From: Agathobaculum sp. Marseille-P7918
GTDB lineage: Bacteria > Bacillota > Clostridia > Oscillospirales > Butyricicoccaceae
DNA length: 64,000 nucleotides
Assembly: GCF_900625105.1 (NCBI RefSeq)
Contig: NZ_UYYD01000008.1
Coordinates: 1-64,000 of the forward strand
Direction: 5' to 3'
The notes beneath the pieces were generated by a model that did not search any database, was not told the DNA's origin, and saw nothing but the letters and a program-made list of their open reading frames with translations. Positions 42,891 through 51,698 of this stretch are shown piece by piece (positions within the stretch are counted from its first letter, which is position 1; each line of letters starts with the position of its first letter). A program made the translations under genes and the position numbers.

Positions 42891-44546
42891 TTATGAATTT
42901 TCGTCCGTGGCCGCCGTCGTTGTCTGGCCGGCTGCGGACTGCGTGGTGGTCGAAGTCGTGGTCTTGGAGGAAGCCGGCTGCTTGGTGCCGACATATACCA
43001 CTTTATCGCGTTTGACATAAGTGGAGCTGTTGGCCAGCACCTCGGTCGTTTTGCCGTTTTCCGTAATCACCTTATAGGTGCGGGTGGAATAGCCGGTGAT
43101 CGGCGTGGTATCCACACGGGTCTGCCCCACCATCATGGTATCGTCCTTTTTCTCGATGGTCTGCGGCGTATAGGTTTCCAGCACTTCCGTGCGGGTTTTC
43201 ACGGTTTTATCGCTGGTCTTGGTGCCGATGATCGTCATGATCATCTTGCCGCCCGTCTGCTCCGCCAGAATCTTGACCGGATAATCCGTATTGTTCTTAA
43301 ACCGGAAATCCAGCGTGCCGTAGTCCACGGTCGCGTCCTCGCCCAGCGGCGTATAGGCCACGGTGAAGGAGTGGTTGTGCCGCTCGGTCACTTCCAGATC
43401 GGCGCGCAGCACCGCCATATACAGGGTCGAGGAAGGCTGGCACACGCCGCCGCCGAATTCCTCAATGACCTGACCGCCCGAATACGCGCCCGCGGGCTTG
43501 TATCCGCGCGCCTCGGTGCGCTCGCCGACCACGCCGTTATAGGAAAACTCATCGCCGGGGTTGAGGATGGTGCCGTTGATGGCAGCCGCCGCGAGACGGA
43601 CGTTATTGGTGCGCGCCGTATTACTTTCGTCCAGCGAGGTGGAGGTCTGCGCGAGCGTATCCTTGAACAGCTTGGTCTTCAGATCCTCCGCCGTCACCTT
43701 GGCCTGCGTCGTGGTGATCGGGATGCTGTAACTCTCTTTCGAACCGTCCCCGATGATGCTTCTGGCCTCTTCCACATCAAACTGCACGCCGATCTCGTCC
43801 GGGATGATGGTCTTGCCGTCTTCCTTGCTGACCGTCGCGTTGACCGGGTCGCCGATCACCTCTTCGGCGATCTTGTCGATGTCGATGGCCGGCGCATCGG
43901 TCAGCTCAGTCGAAACCTCATACGGCGCAAAATCCATCAGCCGGATCTTTTCTTCGAGCAGCGAGCGCACCGCGTCCGTGTCAAACTGGACGCCCGGCTT
44001 GCCCGCGTGGATCGTCATGGTGTCCGTGCCGATCTCCCACGACGGTTCGACCGGCTCGGTCAGCGCTTCGGAAACGATCTCTTCCAGCGCCTTGGTCAGG
44101 CCGTCGTCATCGACCTGCGCGGCGATCTGCGCCTCATTTTTGCCGAGGGCGGCTTTGATCACATCCCACATGCGGACAAACGGGTTGCCCGTGCGGCCGA
44201 CTGCGTAAGCATTCTCCACCGACTGCTCCTCGTCCACACTTTCCAGCACATCCCGCACCGGGATATCATATGTCGTTTCATAAATGGTCAGCGACAGCTT
44301 CGCATCCTGATAGAGCGGCTTGCTCTTGTCCCCGATCGTATCTGCCGCAGCGCTGCGGCTCATCGAACCGACCGGAATCGAGCCGACCGTGACGCCGGGA
44401 AAAATATTGGGATAAAGGTAAGTGAAGCCGCACAGGGCGATCAGCAGCGCTGCCAGCAGTCCGACAAGGATCTTGACCGCCAGCGGGACATGTTTTTTCT
44501 TTTTTCCGGTCTGGGGAGCCGCTGCGCGCGCGGTGTGTTTGGCCAC
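42891..44546 (-). CDS. VanW-family cell-envelope protein
   Basis: A 551-residue protein: basic N-terminus, one membrane helix (about 24-45), two peptidoglycan-binding-like (PG_binding_4) regions (about 80-290), then a VanW domain (about 315-440) with NGTILNPGDEFSYN and GGGVCQPSSTLY. A G5-like region and a threonine-rich tail follow. VanW function is unknown; an extracytoplasmic cell-wall role is inferred. The start is GTG, seven bases after GGAAGG. Confidence 0.88.
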   Translation of the reverse strand: MAKHTARAAAPQTGKKKKHVPLAVKILVGLLAALLIALCGFTYLYPNIFPGVTVGSIPVGSMSRSAAADTIGDKSKPLYQDAKLSLTIYETTYDIPVRDVLESVDEEQSVENAYAVGRTGNPFVRMWDVIKAALGKNEAQIAAQVDDDGLTKALEEIVSEALTEPVEPSWEIGTDTMTIHAGKPGVQFDTDAVRSLLEEKIRLMDFAPYEVSTELTDAPAIDIDKIAEEVIGDPVNATVSKEDGKTIIPDEIGVQFDVEEARSIIGDGSKESYSIPITTTQAKVTAEDLKTKLFKDTLAQTSTSLDESNTARTNNVRLAAAAINGTILNPGDEFSYNGVVGERTEARGYKPAGAYSGGQVIEEFGGGVCQPSSTLYMAVLRADLEVTERHNHSFTVAYTPLGEDATVDYGTLDFRFKNNTDYPVKILAEQTGGKMIMTIIGTKTSDKTVKTRTEVLETYTPQTIEKKDDTMMVGQTRVDTTPITGYSTRTYKVITENGKTTEVLANSSTYVKRDKVVYVGTKQPASSKTTTSTTTQSAAGQTTTAATDENS

Positions 44547-44700
44547 ATGCGTTCCTTCCTTTCGTTTGTTTGCCCGGATACCCAACTTGATCTGCCTCTT
44601 TTCCGCTACTTATATATGCAGATGCGCAAAACATCATACAATTGGCTGAAAAATCAAAAATCAGCATATCCATTGTCATTCGACAGGATTCGCCGTACCT

Positions 44701-44729
44701 ATTATATACTGCAATAGTGGGAGAAGCAA
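44701..44729 (-). promoter_or_regulatory. Promoter of the VanW gene with a nearby 0A box
   Basis: On the minus strand: TTGCTT (44724-44729), 17 bases, TATAAT (44701-44706). A perfect 0A box (TGTCGAA on the minus strand, 44679-44685) lies just after the expected transcription start, where Spo0A could block transcription. The remaining gap up to ychF holds only the ychF terminator. Confidence 0.6.
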
Positions 44730-44778
44730 TAACAATTCGGTAAAATAACAGCATGCCCATTTTGCCCTGCAAACAACA

Positions 44779-44804
44779 GAAAGCACCGCAAAAGCGGTGC
44801 TTTC
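44779..44804 (-). terminator. Terminator of ychF
   Basis: A perfect 11-bp stem (GAAAGCACCGC / GCGGTGCTTTC) with an AAAA loop, 26 bases after the ychF stop. Confidence 0.85.
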
Positions 44805-44829
44805 CTTTCACTTTTCCCAGGTATTTTGA

Positions 44830-45933
44830 TCAAACATTGAAACGGAACAGGACAACGTCCCCGTCCTGCATAACATAGTCCTTGCCCTCCGAGCGGACCA
44901 GACCCTTTTCACGGGCCGCGGCAAGCGAACCCAGTTCGATCAGGTCCTTATACTGAATGACCTCGGCCCGGATGAAGCCGCGCTCAAAGTCCGAATGGAT
45001 CTTGCCGGCCGCCTGAGGCGCCTTGGTGCCCTTGGCGATCGTCCATGCGCGCACTTCCTGCTCGCCCGCGGTCAGATAGCTCATCAGGCCGAGCAGATCA
45101 TAGCACACCTTGATCAGACGATCCAGACCGGATTCGTGCAGACCAAGCTCGGACAGGAACATCTCCTTCTCCTCCGGCTCCATGCCCGCGATATCCTCTT
45201 CCAGCTTGGCGCAGATCGGCAGCACCATCGCGCCTTCCTCGTCCGCGATCTTCTGCACCGCTGCCAGACGTTCGTTCTCGGTCTTGTCGCCGGTAAAGCC
45301 CGCCTCGTCCATGTTGGCGGCGTAAATCACCTTTTTCGCGGAAAGCAGGTCGCTTTCGCCGATCACACGCTGCACATCCTCGTCGTCGGCAAAGCCCTCG
45401 AACGTGCGGGCGGTCTTGCCGTCCTCCAGATGCGCCTTGAGCTTTTCCAGAATATCCACATCCAGCAGCAGCTTCTTGTCCGCCTTGGCCGCCTTGCGCG
45501 TGCGCTCCAGACGGCGCTCCAAATGCTCGATATCCGCCAGGATCAGCTCAAGGTTGATCGTTTCGATATCGCGCGCGGGATCGACCGAGCCTTCCACATG
45601 CACGATGTTCTCGTTTTCAAAGCAGCGCACCACATGCACGATCGCGTCTACCTCGCGGATGTGGGACAGGAATTTATTGCCCAGGCCCTCGCCCTTGCTT
45701 GCGCCGCGCACCAGACCCGCGATATCGACAAATTCCACCACCGCAGGCGTAGTCTTTTTCGCATGGTACAGGTCGGTCAGCGGCTGCAGGCGCTCATCCG
45801 GCACGGCAACCATGCCCACGTTTGGGTCGATGGTGCAGAAAGGATAGTTCGCGCTTTCCGCGCCGGCCTGCGTGATCGCATTAAACAAAGTGGACTTGCC
45901 TACGTTCGGAAGTCCGACGATGCCGAGTTTCAT
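44830..45933 (-). CDS. ychF: Redox-regulated ATPase YchF
   Basis: An Obg-family P-loop protein that prefers ATP to GTP and associates with ribosomes. The 367-residue protein has the P-loop GLPNVGKST (about 7-15), DIAGLVRGASKGEGLGN (about 67-83), a helical insert and a C-terminal TGS domain. The ATG at 45933 has GGAGG 10 bases upstream; an ATG three codons earlier is too close to it. Confidence 0.96.
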   Translation of the reverse strand: MKLGIVGLPNVGKSTLFNAITQAGAESANYPFCTIDPNVGMVAVPDERLQPLTDLYHAKKTTPAVVEFVDIAGLVRGASKGEGLGNKFLSHIREVDAIVHVVRCFENENIVHVEGSVDPARDIETINLELILADIEHLERRLERTRKAAKADKKLLLDVDILEKLKAHLEDGKTARTFEGFADDEDVQRVIGESDLLSAKKVIYAANMDEAGFTGDKTENERLAAVQKIADEEGAMVLPICAKLEEDIAGMEPEEKEMFLSELGLHESGLDRLIKVCYDLLGLMSYLTAGEQEVRAWTIAKGTKAPQAAGKIHSDFERGFIRAEVIQYKDLIELGSLAAAREKGLVRSEGKDYVMQDGDVVLFRFNV

Positions 45934-45989
45934 GATTGACATTCCTCCACGTTTTCCGGGAAAGATACTCCCATTTTTGACATAAAAAT

Positions 45990-46034
45990 AGTATACCGCT
46001 TTTGCTGGCATTTTGCAATCGTTTGCGGTATACT
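45990..46034. promoter_or_regulatory. Overlapping divergent promoters in a 10-bp inverted repeat
   Basis: AGTATACCGC (45990-45999) and GCGGTATACT (46025-46034) form perfect arms. Each contains a TATACT -10 box pointing outward. For ychF the -35 is TTGCAA (46013-46018, 17-base spacer); for the plus-strand gene it is a weak TGGCAT (46006-46011). The two polymerase sites overlap, so they likely compete. Confidence 0.6.
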
Positions 46035-46102
46035 ATGGATAACGTTTTGTACAGGCATACCGCGGTATTGCCTGAAAAGCCGTCTGTGGAAGGGGAACCG
46101 TT

Positions 46103-47005
46103 ATGCCGTCTTTTGCCACCCATCACATTTTTGCCGCCACTGTGCAGCGCGTCACCGGGGATTCCGTGGCGCATATTGCGGACGCCTGCCCCGCCGCCTA
46201 CCGCTGGGGCGCGCAGGGTCCCGACCCGCTTGCCTATTATCACGCGCCCTTTCCCGGCCCGGTGCGCCGCCTGTCCCATCGAATCTATACCGAAGCGCCC
46301 GCGCCGCTGTTTGAAGCGCTTTGCGAAGCCGCCGTGCAGGAACACAACACCGCAGCGCTCGCCTACGTCTTCGGCTTCTGCACGCATTATGCGCTCAGCC
46401 GTGTGACATGGTCGTTCATTGAGGCGCAGGCCGACCGGCTCGCGCTCTATGTGCCCGGATACTCGACCGAAGCCCGCCGGAAGCTGGTCGAAAGCGACAT
46501 CGACGGTATCATGATCGCGGGTTATATCGCAGCCGAACCCGCAGGCTACGAAGCCTTCCGCCTGCTCGACCCGAACGCCGCGGAATGCACGGTGCTCGCG
46601 CGCGTCCTCTCGCGCGCGGCGCGCGACGCCTACGGCATGCGCATTTCGCCTGCTGCGGTCTACCGTTCGCTGCACGATATGCGCCGCGTTCTGCATCTGG
46701 TGCACAGCGGCAGCCATATCCGCGGCCGCCTGCTGCATCTGGAACGCCTGATGGGCAAGACCGGACTGGCCTCCGCGCTCATGCGTCCGGAAGAGCCGCT
46801 CGCCGCCGACTGCGCCAATCAGGAACACCGTCCCTGGACCGCCAACGGCGAGGAACGCACGGAGTCCTTCTGCGATCTGTTCGACGCAGCCGTGCCGCTC
46901 GCCGTCTCGCTGCAGCGCGCCGTACTCGACCGGTATTATCAGCAAAAACCGCTCGATCCGCGCTTTTTCCCCACAGATTTTACCGGCAGCGTGAAAAAAT
47001 TATAA
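46103..47005 (+). CDS. Zinc-dependent phospholipase C-like protein
   Basis: A 300-residue helical protein of the zinc-dependent phospholipase C (PF00882-type) fold. Candidate metal ligands are in FATHHIFA (about 4-11), QGPDPLAYYH (about 38-47), and GFCTHYALSR (about 90-99). There is no signal peptide, so it is probably cytoplasmic, unlike secreted toxins of the family. Substrate unknown. The ATG follows AAGGGG. Confidence 0.8.
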   Translation: MPSFATHHIFAATVQRVTGDSVAHIADACPAAYRWGAQGPDPLAYYHAPFPGPVRRLSHRIYTEAPAPLFEALCEAAVQEHNTAALAYVFGFCTHYALSRVTWSFIEAQADRLALYVPGYSTEARRKLVESDIDGIMIAGYIAAEPAGYEAFRLLDPNAAECTVLARVLSRAARDAYGMRISPAAVYRSLHDMRRVLHLVHSGSHIRGRLLHLERLMGKTGLASALMRPEEPLAADCANQEHRPWTANGEERTESFCDLFDAAVPLAVSLQRAVLDRYYQQKPLDPRFFPTDFTGSVKKL

Positions 47006-47022
47006 ACTTTTGAAATCTAACG

Positions 47023-47153
47023 ACAGGTTTCGCATGACTTCGCCCTCCTTGTTGCGTAAGCTATCCTTTGTTACCAAACTGTAACCTTTGGATTGCGAAA
47101 GGAGGGAATATGGAGAAGGCTTTTTCTCCATACTACCGTCATGCGAAACCTGT
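47023..47153. repeat. 16-bp inverted repeat enclosing the ribosome site and start codon of the M23 peptidase gene
   Basis: ACAGGTTTCGCATGAC (47023-47038) and its exact complement (47138-47153) flank 99 bases. Inside, CCCTCCTT (47043-47050) pairs with the ribosome site AAGGAGGG (47099-47106), GTTAC/GTAAC (47070-47085) forms a small hairpin, and ATGGAGAA/TTCTCCAT (47110-47131) forms another between the ribosome site and the M23 ATG (47141). As RNA it would fold into a three-way junction that hides both the ribosome site and the start. As DNA it has the build of an invertible switch. Confidence 0.8.
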
Positions 47154-47244
47154 TATCTTTTCTTTTCGGCCTGTTTTCCGGCCTGCTGTACGGGCTGGTC
47201 CGCGCCATACTGCTGCTGGACCGCCTGATCGGTCTGGTCTATGA
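47110..47244 (+). CDS. Possible 44-residue leader peptide overlapping the M23 gene
   Basis: An ATG three bases after AAGGAGGG opens a 44-codon frame (MEKAFSPYYRHAKPVIFSF...) that overlaps the M23 gene in another frame and ends at TGA 47242-47244. It has the best ribosome site of the region in the present orientation. There is no similarity to any family I know; it may be accidental. Confidence 0.25.
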   Translation: MEKAFSPYYRHAKPVIFSFRPVFRPAVRAGPRHTAAGPPDRSGL

Positions 47245-48439
47245 CCTGCCGCTGTGGCCCGCGCTCGGCCGCGCCGTGCGCGCTGCCGGACAGCGGCGCA
47301 CCGTCTGCGCGTTTGCCGTATTCGTGCCGCTGTTCTTTGTGCCCGGCGCGCTGCTGACCCAAACCGGCACCATGGTTTATGCCAACGACCGCCCGCTCGG
47401 TCTGGTGGAAAATCCGGACACGCTGTCCGCCGCGGTTTCGGAAATCGAGCAGAGCGCTTCCACCCTGTCGGACGGAGCGTATACCCTGCCCGTTTCGATC
47501 GAAACCAGCACGCTGCGCGCATCCGAATCCCAGTTCCTGACCGAAGACGAGCTCAAAAGCGACCTAATCGAGGCCAGCGGCGAGCTTGACACCCTGGCGG
47601 TCATCTCGGTCAACGGCGAACAGGCTGGCGTCTGCCGCACGGCGGAGGACGCCCAGGCGCTGCTTGACCGCGTCAAAGCCCAATACACCACGGCGGCCGA
47701 CGAAAACACGGACTTTCTGCAAACCGTGCGCGTGGACGAAGTCGTGGCGGAGACCGATCTGGTATCCGACCTGTCCACACTTTATGCGCAGCTGTCCCCG
47801 CAGCTGGACGTGACGTCCACCCGCGCGGTGACCTACACCGAGTCCATCCCCTACGAGACCATCACCCGGGAAAACGACGAACTCGACCAGACCTACTGCG
47901 CCACCATTCAGGAGGGCAGTGAAGGCGAAGCGGTCGTGACCGCCGAGATCCAGACCGTGGACGGACAGGAGCACGGGCGCACGATTGTGGAACGCACCGT
48001 ACTGAGCAACGCTACCGACGAGATCATCGAGGTCGGCACGCGCAATGTCGGCATCGGCACGGGTGAGTTTATGGTGCCGCTCAGCAGCTACACCTTCACC
48101 TCGGGCTTCAAATGGCGCTGGGGCAAGCTGCACAGCGGCGTCGATCTGGCGGTCGATGAGGGCACGCCGGTCTACGCCGCGGACAACGGCAAGGTGATCG
48201 TGGCCGAAGACTCAGGCAACGGCTACGGCAATTATATCATCCTCGATCATCAGAACGGCTACAAGACGCTGTATGGCCACAACTCCGAGCTGCTGGTTTC
48301 GGTCGGCGACATTGTCGCCAAAGGCGACAAGATCGCGCTTTCCGGCAACACCGGCAACTCCACCGGCCCGCACCTGCATTTTGAGATCCATGTCGGAGAC
48401 GAAAAAGTCGATCCGCAGCAATACGTTGCTCTCGCCTGA
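47141..48439 (+). CDS. M23-family murein endopeptidase with G5-like domain
   Basis: A 432-residue envelope protein. A membrane anchor region (hydrophobic segments about 5-25 and 60-80) is followed by an extracytoplasmic part with a G5-like domain (about 230-310) and an M23/LytM peptidase domain (about 325-432). The zinc ligands are visible in LHSGVDLAVD (H and D) and HLHFEIH. It should cut peptidoglycan cross-links. The start MRNLLSF was taken for the hydrophobic N-terminus, though no ribosome site lies directly upstream; an in-frame TTG at 47093 is the alternative. See the inverted repeat at its start. Confidence 0.88.
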   Translation: MRNLLSFLFGLFSGLLYGLVRAILLLDRLIGLVYDLPLWPALGRAVRAAGQRRTVCAFAVFVPLFFVPGALLTQTGTMVYANDRPLGLVENPDTLSAAVSEIEQSASTLSDGAYTLPVSIETSTLRASESQFLTEDELKSDLIEASGELDTLAVISVNGEQAGVCRTAEDAQALLDRVKAQYTTAADENTDFLQTVRVDEVVAETDLVSDLSTLYAQLSPQLDVTSTRAVTYTESIPYETITRENDELDQTYCATIQEGSEGEAVVTAEIQTVDGQEHGRTIVERTVLSNATDEIIEVGTRNVGIGTGEFMVPLSSYTFTSGFKWRWGKLHSGVDLAVDEGTPVYAADNGKVIVAEDSGNGYGNYIILDHQNGYKTLYGHNSELLVSVGDIVAKGDKIALSGNTGNSTGPHLHFEIHVGDEKVDPQQYVALA

Positions 48440-48450
48440 CCCAAACAAAA

Positions 48451-48482
48451 AAACGAGCCGCTTTGAACGGCTCGTTTTTTCG
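48451..48482. terminator. Terminator between the M23 gene and the convergent S-component gene
   Basis: A 10-bp stem (AAACGAGCCG / CGGCTCGTTT), a seven-base loop and a T-run on the plus strand, with A-run on the other side. Confidence 0.88.
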
Positions 48483-48494
48483 ATTCTTCTGAAG

Positions 48495-49049
48495 TTAGGT
48501 GCGGATACGCTGCCCCATTTCCGCGCTGGCGTGGCTGAGCACCGGCAGCAGCACCGCGCACACGATCACGCCTGCCAGGCCCTGCACTGCATTGAACGGA
48601 ACACCGGCCAGCACTGCGGCAGACGCAGCGCCCAATGCGCTGCCCGCGAGCAATTCCATGCCGACTTCATACACAAAATACCCCGCAACCATGACAACCT
48701 CGGCCGGAATGCCGCACAGCGCCACGCGCAGCGGCGTGGACATTTTTTCCCGCTTTACCATATGATGATACAGCCAGCCGCCGACCAGCGCGGTCAGCGC
48801 CTTGATGGCGAACGTTCCCGGCACCCACGCCATATAGCCGCCGAACAAGTCGGCCAGCATCGAACCGATGCCCGCGGCAACCGCACCCAAGCCCGGCCCG
48901 AGCAGAATGCCGCAGACGAGCACCATGCCGTCGCCCAAGTGGATATACCCCAGAGTCGGCGTGGGGATGCGGATGACCATGGTGGCGACGGTGGTCAAGG
49001 CCGCCAGCAGCGCGGCTGTGATGATGGTTTTGGTTCTATTGGTTGCCAT
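48495..49049 (-). CDS. ECF transporter S component (ligand unknown)
   Basis: A 184-residue membrane protein with about six hydrophobic segments. The family-typical stretch TPTLGYIHLGDGMVLVCGILLGP is near residues 30-52. The vitamin or cation bound cannot be read from the sequence; no riboswitch is seen upstream. The energising EcfA/T genes are elsewhere. It is distinct from the S component at 16156-16815. Confidence 0.78.
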   Translation of the reverse strand: MATNRTKTIITAALLAALTTVATMVIRIPTPTLGYIHLGDGMVLVCGILLGPGLGAVAAGIGSMLADLFGGYMAWVPGTFAIKALTALVGGWLYHHMVKREKMSTPLRVALCGIPAEVVMVAGYFVYEVGMELLAGSALGAASAAVLAGVPFNAVQGLAGVIVCAVLLPVLSHASAEMGQRIRT

Positions 49050-49165
49050 ATCGGAACGCCTTCTTTCGTTTTGCTTGCTTTCATGTTCCCCATTATAATG
49101 CAGCAGTGGCATTTCAAAAAGCGTCAGTTTTTGTATTTTTAACAATGCCAGATGGCTGGGCAAAA

Positions 49166-49191
49166 AGCGGCCGCCCGAAAGGGCGGCCGCT
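49166..49191 (-). terminator. Terminator of the CoA-transferase gene at 49214
   Basis: A perfect 11-bp GC-rich stem (AGCGGCCGCCC with complement) with a GAAA loop, then TTTTTG on the minus strand. Confidence 0.88.
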
Positions 49192-49213
49192 CTGCTGTTT
49201 GAGAAAACGACAC

Positions 49214-50554
49214 TCAGCGCTTGTTGGAACGCTTCCAGATGTGCATCTTTTCCGCATCAGCGATCAGCTGCTCGCGGAAGTCCGGGTGCGCGATCGAAAT
49301 CAAGTCTTCGGCACGCTGCCATGCGGACTTGCCCTTGAGGTTGACCATGCCGTACTCGGTGACCACATAATGGGTGGTCGTGCGCGGATCGGTCACGGTC
49401 GAGCCGTTTGCCAGCGTCGGACGGATACGAGACGCCACGGTGCCGTCCTTCTGCTTAAAGGTCGAGGACAGGCAGATGAAGCTCTTGCCGCCCTTGGACA
49501 GGTACGCGCCCATGACAAAATCCAGCTGGCCGCCCGTGCCCGAGATCTGCTTGGTGCCGGCGGACTCGGCGTTAACCTGACCGTACAGATCGATATCCAC
49601 CGCGTTGTTGATCGAAATAAAGTTGTCAATACCCGCGATTACATGCACATCGTTGGTGTAATCGACCGGCATGGATGCACACTCCGGGTTGTTGTCCAGA
49701 TAGTCGTACAGCTTCTTGGTGCCGGCGGCGAACGCATAGGCCTGACGGCCGCGGTCGATGTTCTTGTTGCGGCCCGTGATCTTGCCGGCCTTGGCGATGT
49801 CCACAAAGGCGTCGACGTACATTTCGGTGTGTACGCCCAGATCCTTCAGGTCGGACTCCGCGATCATCGCGCCGATGGTGTTCGGCATGCCGCCGATACC
49901 CAGCTGCAGGCACGCGCCGTTCGGGATCTCGGGCACGATCAGCTCGGCCACCTTGCGATCCACGTCGGTTGCGGGGGCAGAGCCCATCTCCGGCATCGGA
50001 GCGTTATTGCCTTCGACGATCATATCCACCTCGGAAACATGGATGCAATCCTCCATGCCGCCCAGACAGCGCGGCATGTTTTCATTGACTTCAACGATAA
50101 TCTTATCCGCTACGTCGCAGACCGCGCGCAGATGCGACGCCTGCGGGCCAAAGCTGAAAAAGCCGTGGCTGTCCATGGGCGCTACCTGCAGCATGGCAAC
50201 ATCCAGATGGCCGATGCTCTCACGATAGTAGCGCGGCAGCTCGGAATAGCGGATCGGCGCATAGAAACCTGCACCGGTCGCGACGAACTTGCGCTCCACG
50301 CCCGACATGTGCCAGGAGTTCCATGTCATATGCGCTGCAGGGTCCTCAATCTTATAAATCTCCGGTACGCGCATCAAAACGCCGCCGCGGAAATTGACGT
50401 CCGTCAGCTCGGGCAGGCGCTTTGCCATCGCCTGATCGAGTGCGTCCGGCGTGCCGACGCACCAGCCGTAATCTACCCAATCACCCGACTTAACGACCTT
50501 GACGGCTTCATCCGCGGTCGTCAGTTTACTCTGATAAAGTGCTGTGTAATCCAT
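49214..50554 (-). CDS. Butyryl-CoA:acetate or 4-hydroxybutyrate CoA-transferase
   Basis: A 446-residue protein of the acetyl-CoA hydrolase/transferase family (Cat2, AbfT, But). Features are [13 protein letters not shown] (about 217-229), HTEMYVDAF with the likely catalytic glutamate, and the late [14 protein letters not shown] and [10 protein letters not shown] segments. It either charges 4-hydroxybutyrate for the dehydratase or releases butyrate from butyryl-CoA onto acetate; family members can do both, and I cannot separate them by eye. It lies on the opposite strand, 3 kb from the dehydrogenase and dehydratase genes. GGAGG lies 10 bases before the ATG. Confidence 0.85.
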   Translation of the reverse strand: MDYTALYQSKLTTADEAVKVVKSGDWVDYGWCVGTPDALDQAMAKRLPELTDVNFRGGVLMRVPEIYKIEDPAAHMTWNSWHMSGVERKFVATGAGFYAPIRYSELPRYYRESIGHLDVAMLQVAPMDSHGFFSFGPQASHLRAVCDVADKIIVEVNENMPRCLGGMEDCIHVSEVDMIVEGNNAPMPEMGSAPATDVDRKVAELIVPEIPNGACLQLGIGGMPNTIGAMIAESDLKDLGVHTEMYVDAFVDIAKAGKITGRNKNIDRGRQAYAFAAGTKKLYDYLDNNPECASMPVDYTNDVHVIAGIDNFISINNAVDIDLYGQVNAESAGTKQISGTGGQLDFVMGAYLSKGGKSFICLSSTFKQKDGTVASRIRPTLANGSTVTDPRTTTHYVVTEYGMVNLKGKSAWQRAEDLISIAHPDFREQLIADAEKMHIWKRSNKR

Positions 50555-50599
50555 TTTGCCACAACCTCCGTATTGTCTATTCTTTAACAATCTCAATCT

Positions 50600-50628
50600 A
50601 TTATACTATATTCGCAAATACAGGTCAA
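50600..50628 (-). promoter_or_regulatory. Promoter of the CoA-transferase gene at 49214
   Basis: On the minus strand: TTGACC (50623-50628), 17 bases, TATAAT (50600-50605), near consensus, 46 bases before the start. Confidence 0.75.
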
Positions 50629-50681
50629 GCAGGGGTTTGTATTACGCCAAAACATTCCCATGACCATCCCAAAACTTTTCC

Positions 50682-50709
50682 TTGATTTTCTGAAATAAAG
50701 TGGTACAAT
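50682..50709 (+). promoter_or_regulatory. Promoter of the amino-acid ABC transporter operon
   Basis: TTGATT (50682-50687), 16 bases, TACAAT (50704-50709), 53 bases before the binding-protein start. Confidence 0.65.
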
Positions 50710-50762
50710 GGTAAATGACTTTCACGGCACACTATATTAAAGTGAATTTAGGAGGGTCCTTT

Positions 50763-51602
50763 ATGAAAACCAAAAAGCTTCTGGCGCTGCTGCTTGCCGG
50801 CGCAATGAGTGCTTCCCTGCTGACCGGCTGCGGCGGCGGCAATACCGAAAGCACAACCACCACGGATGACACCGGCGACACCAGCGCGGAAACCACCAGT
50901 GATCTGGCCTATGTACAGGATAAGGGCACGCTGGTCGTCGGCATCACGGAATTTGAGCCGATGGACTATCAGAATGCCGACGGCGAATGGATCGGCTTTG
51001 ATGCGGACATGGCCAAGGCGTTTGCCGAAAGCCTGGGCGTTGAAGCGGAGTTCCAGGTTATCGACTGGGACAACAAGGTCATGGAGCTGGACGGCAAGAC
51101 CATCGACGTGGTCTGGAACGGCATGACGCTGACCGATGAGGTCACCAGCGCGATGGACTGCACCAACGCATACTGCAACAACGCGCAGGTCGTTATCGTC
51201 CCCAAGGATGTTGCCGACCAGTATCAGGACGTTGACAGCGTAAAGGGCTTGTCCTTTGCGGTTGAGTCCGGTTCTGCCGGCATGGAGCAGGTACAGGCGC
51301 TCGGCGCAAACTACACCGAAGTTGCCGATCAGGCCACCGCTCTGATGGAAGTTGCTTCCGGCACGTCGGATGCCGCTGTGATCGATTCCCTGATGGCAGC
51401 TGCCATGGTCGGCGAAGGCACCAGCTATGCCGACCTGACCTACACCGTCGGCCTCAACAGCGAGGAATACGGCGTTGGCTTCCGCAAGGGCTCGGATCTG
51501 GTGGAGAAACTCAACGATTTCTTCAAGACCAGCTATGATGACGGCACGATGATGAAGATCGCCGAAACCTACGGCGTACAGGCTGCCATCATCGAGCAGT
51601 AA
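50763..51602 (+). CDS. Amino-acid ABC transporter substrate-binding lipoprotein
   Basis: A 279-residue lipoprotein. The signal peptide ends in the lipobox LLTGC with C23 as the lipid-anchored residue, followed by a threonine/serine/glutamate-rich linker and a family 3 solute-binding domain (GTLVVGITEFEPMDYQN, about 57-73; GFDADMAKAFAESLG). The ligand is a polar amino acid or similar; cystine or glutamine cannot be told apart. AGGAGG lies seven bases before the ATG. First gene of a three-gene operon. Confidence 0.92.
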   Translation: MKTKKLLALLLAGAMSASLLTGCGGGNTESTTTTDDTGDTSAETTSDLAYVQDKGTLVVGITEFEPMDYQNADGEWIGFDADMAKAFAESLGVEAEFQVIDWDNKVMELDGKTIDVVWNGMTLTDEVTSAMDCTNAYCNNAQVVIVPKDVADQYQDVDSVKGLSFAVESGSAGMEQVQALGANYTEVADQATALMEVASGTSDAAVIDSLMAAAMVGEGTSYADLTYTVGLNSEEYGVGFRKGSDLVEKLNDFFKTSYDDGTMMKIAETYGVQAAIIEQ

Positions 51603-51630
51603 TCGATTCTAGTTGCAACAGAGCTTAAAA

Positions 51631-51663
51631 ACAGAGGGCGTTCTATCGCTCTCTGTTTTTGTG
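51631..51663 (+). terminator. Hairpin between binding-protein and permease genes
   Basis: An 11-bp stem (AACAGAGGGCG / CGCTCTCTGTT, one G-U) and T-run. Placed inside the operon, it probably lowers permease and ATPase expression relative to the binding protein. Confidence 0.75.
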
Positions 51664-51698
51664 CTGTCATTACTATCTTGCTTTGACTGGAGAATTTC

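Noticed and set aside
47093-47140. TTG at 47093 as the start of the M23 peptidase gene
   Set aside because: It would translate the ribosome-site sequence itself and has none upstream; the hydrophobic N-terminus begins naturally at ATG 47141.
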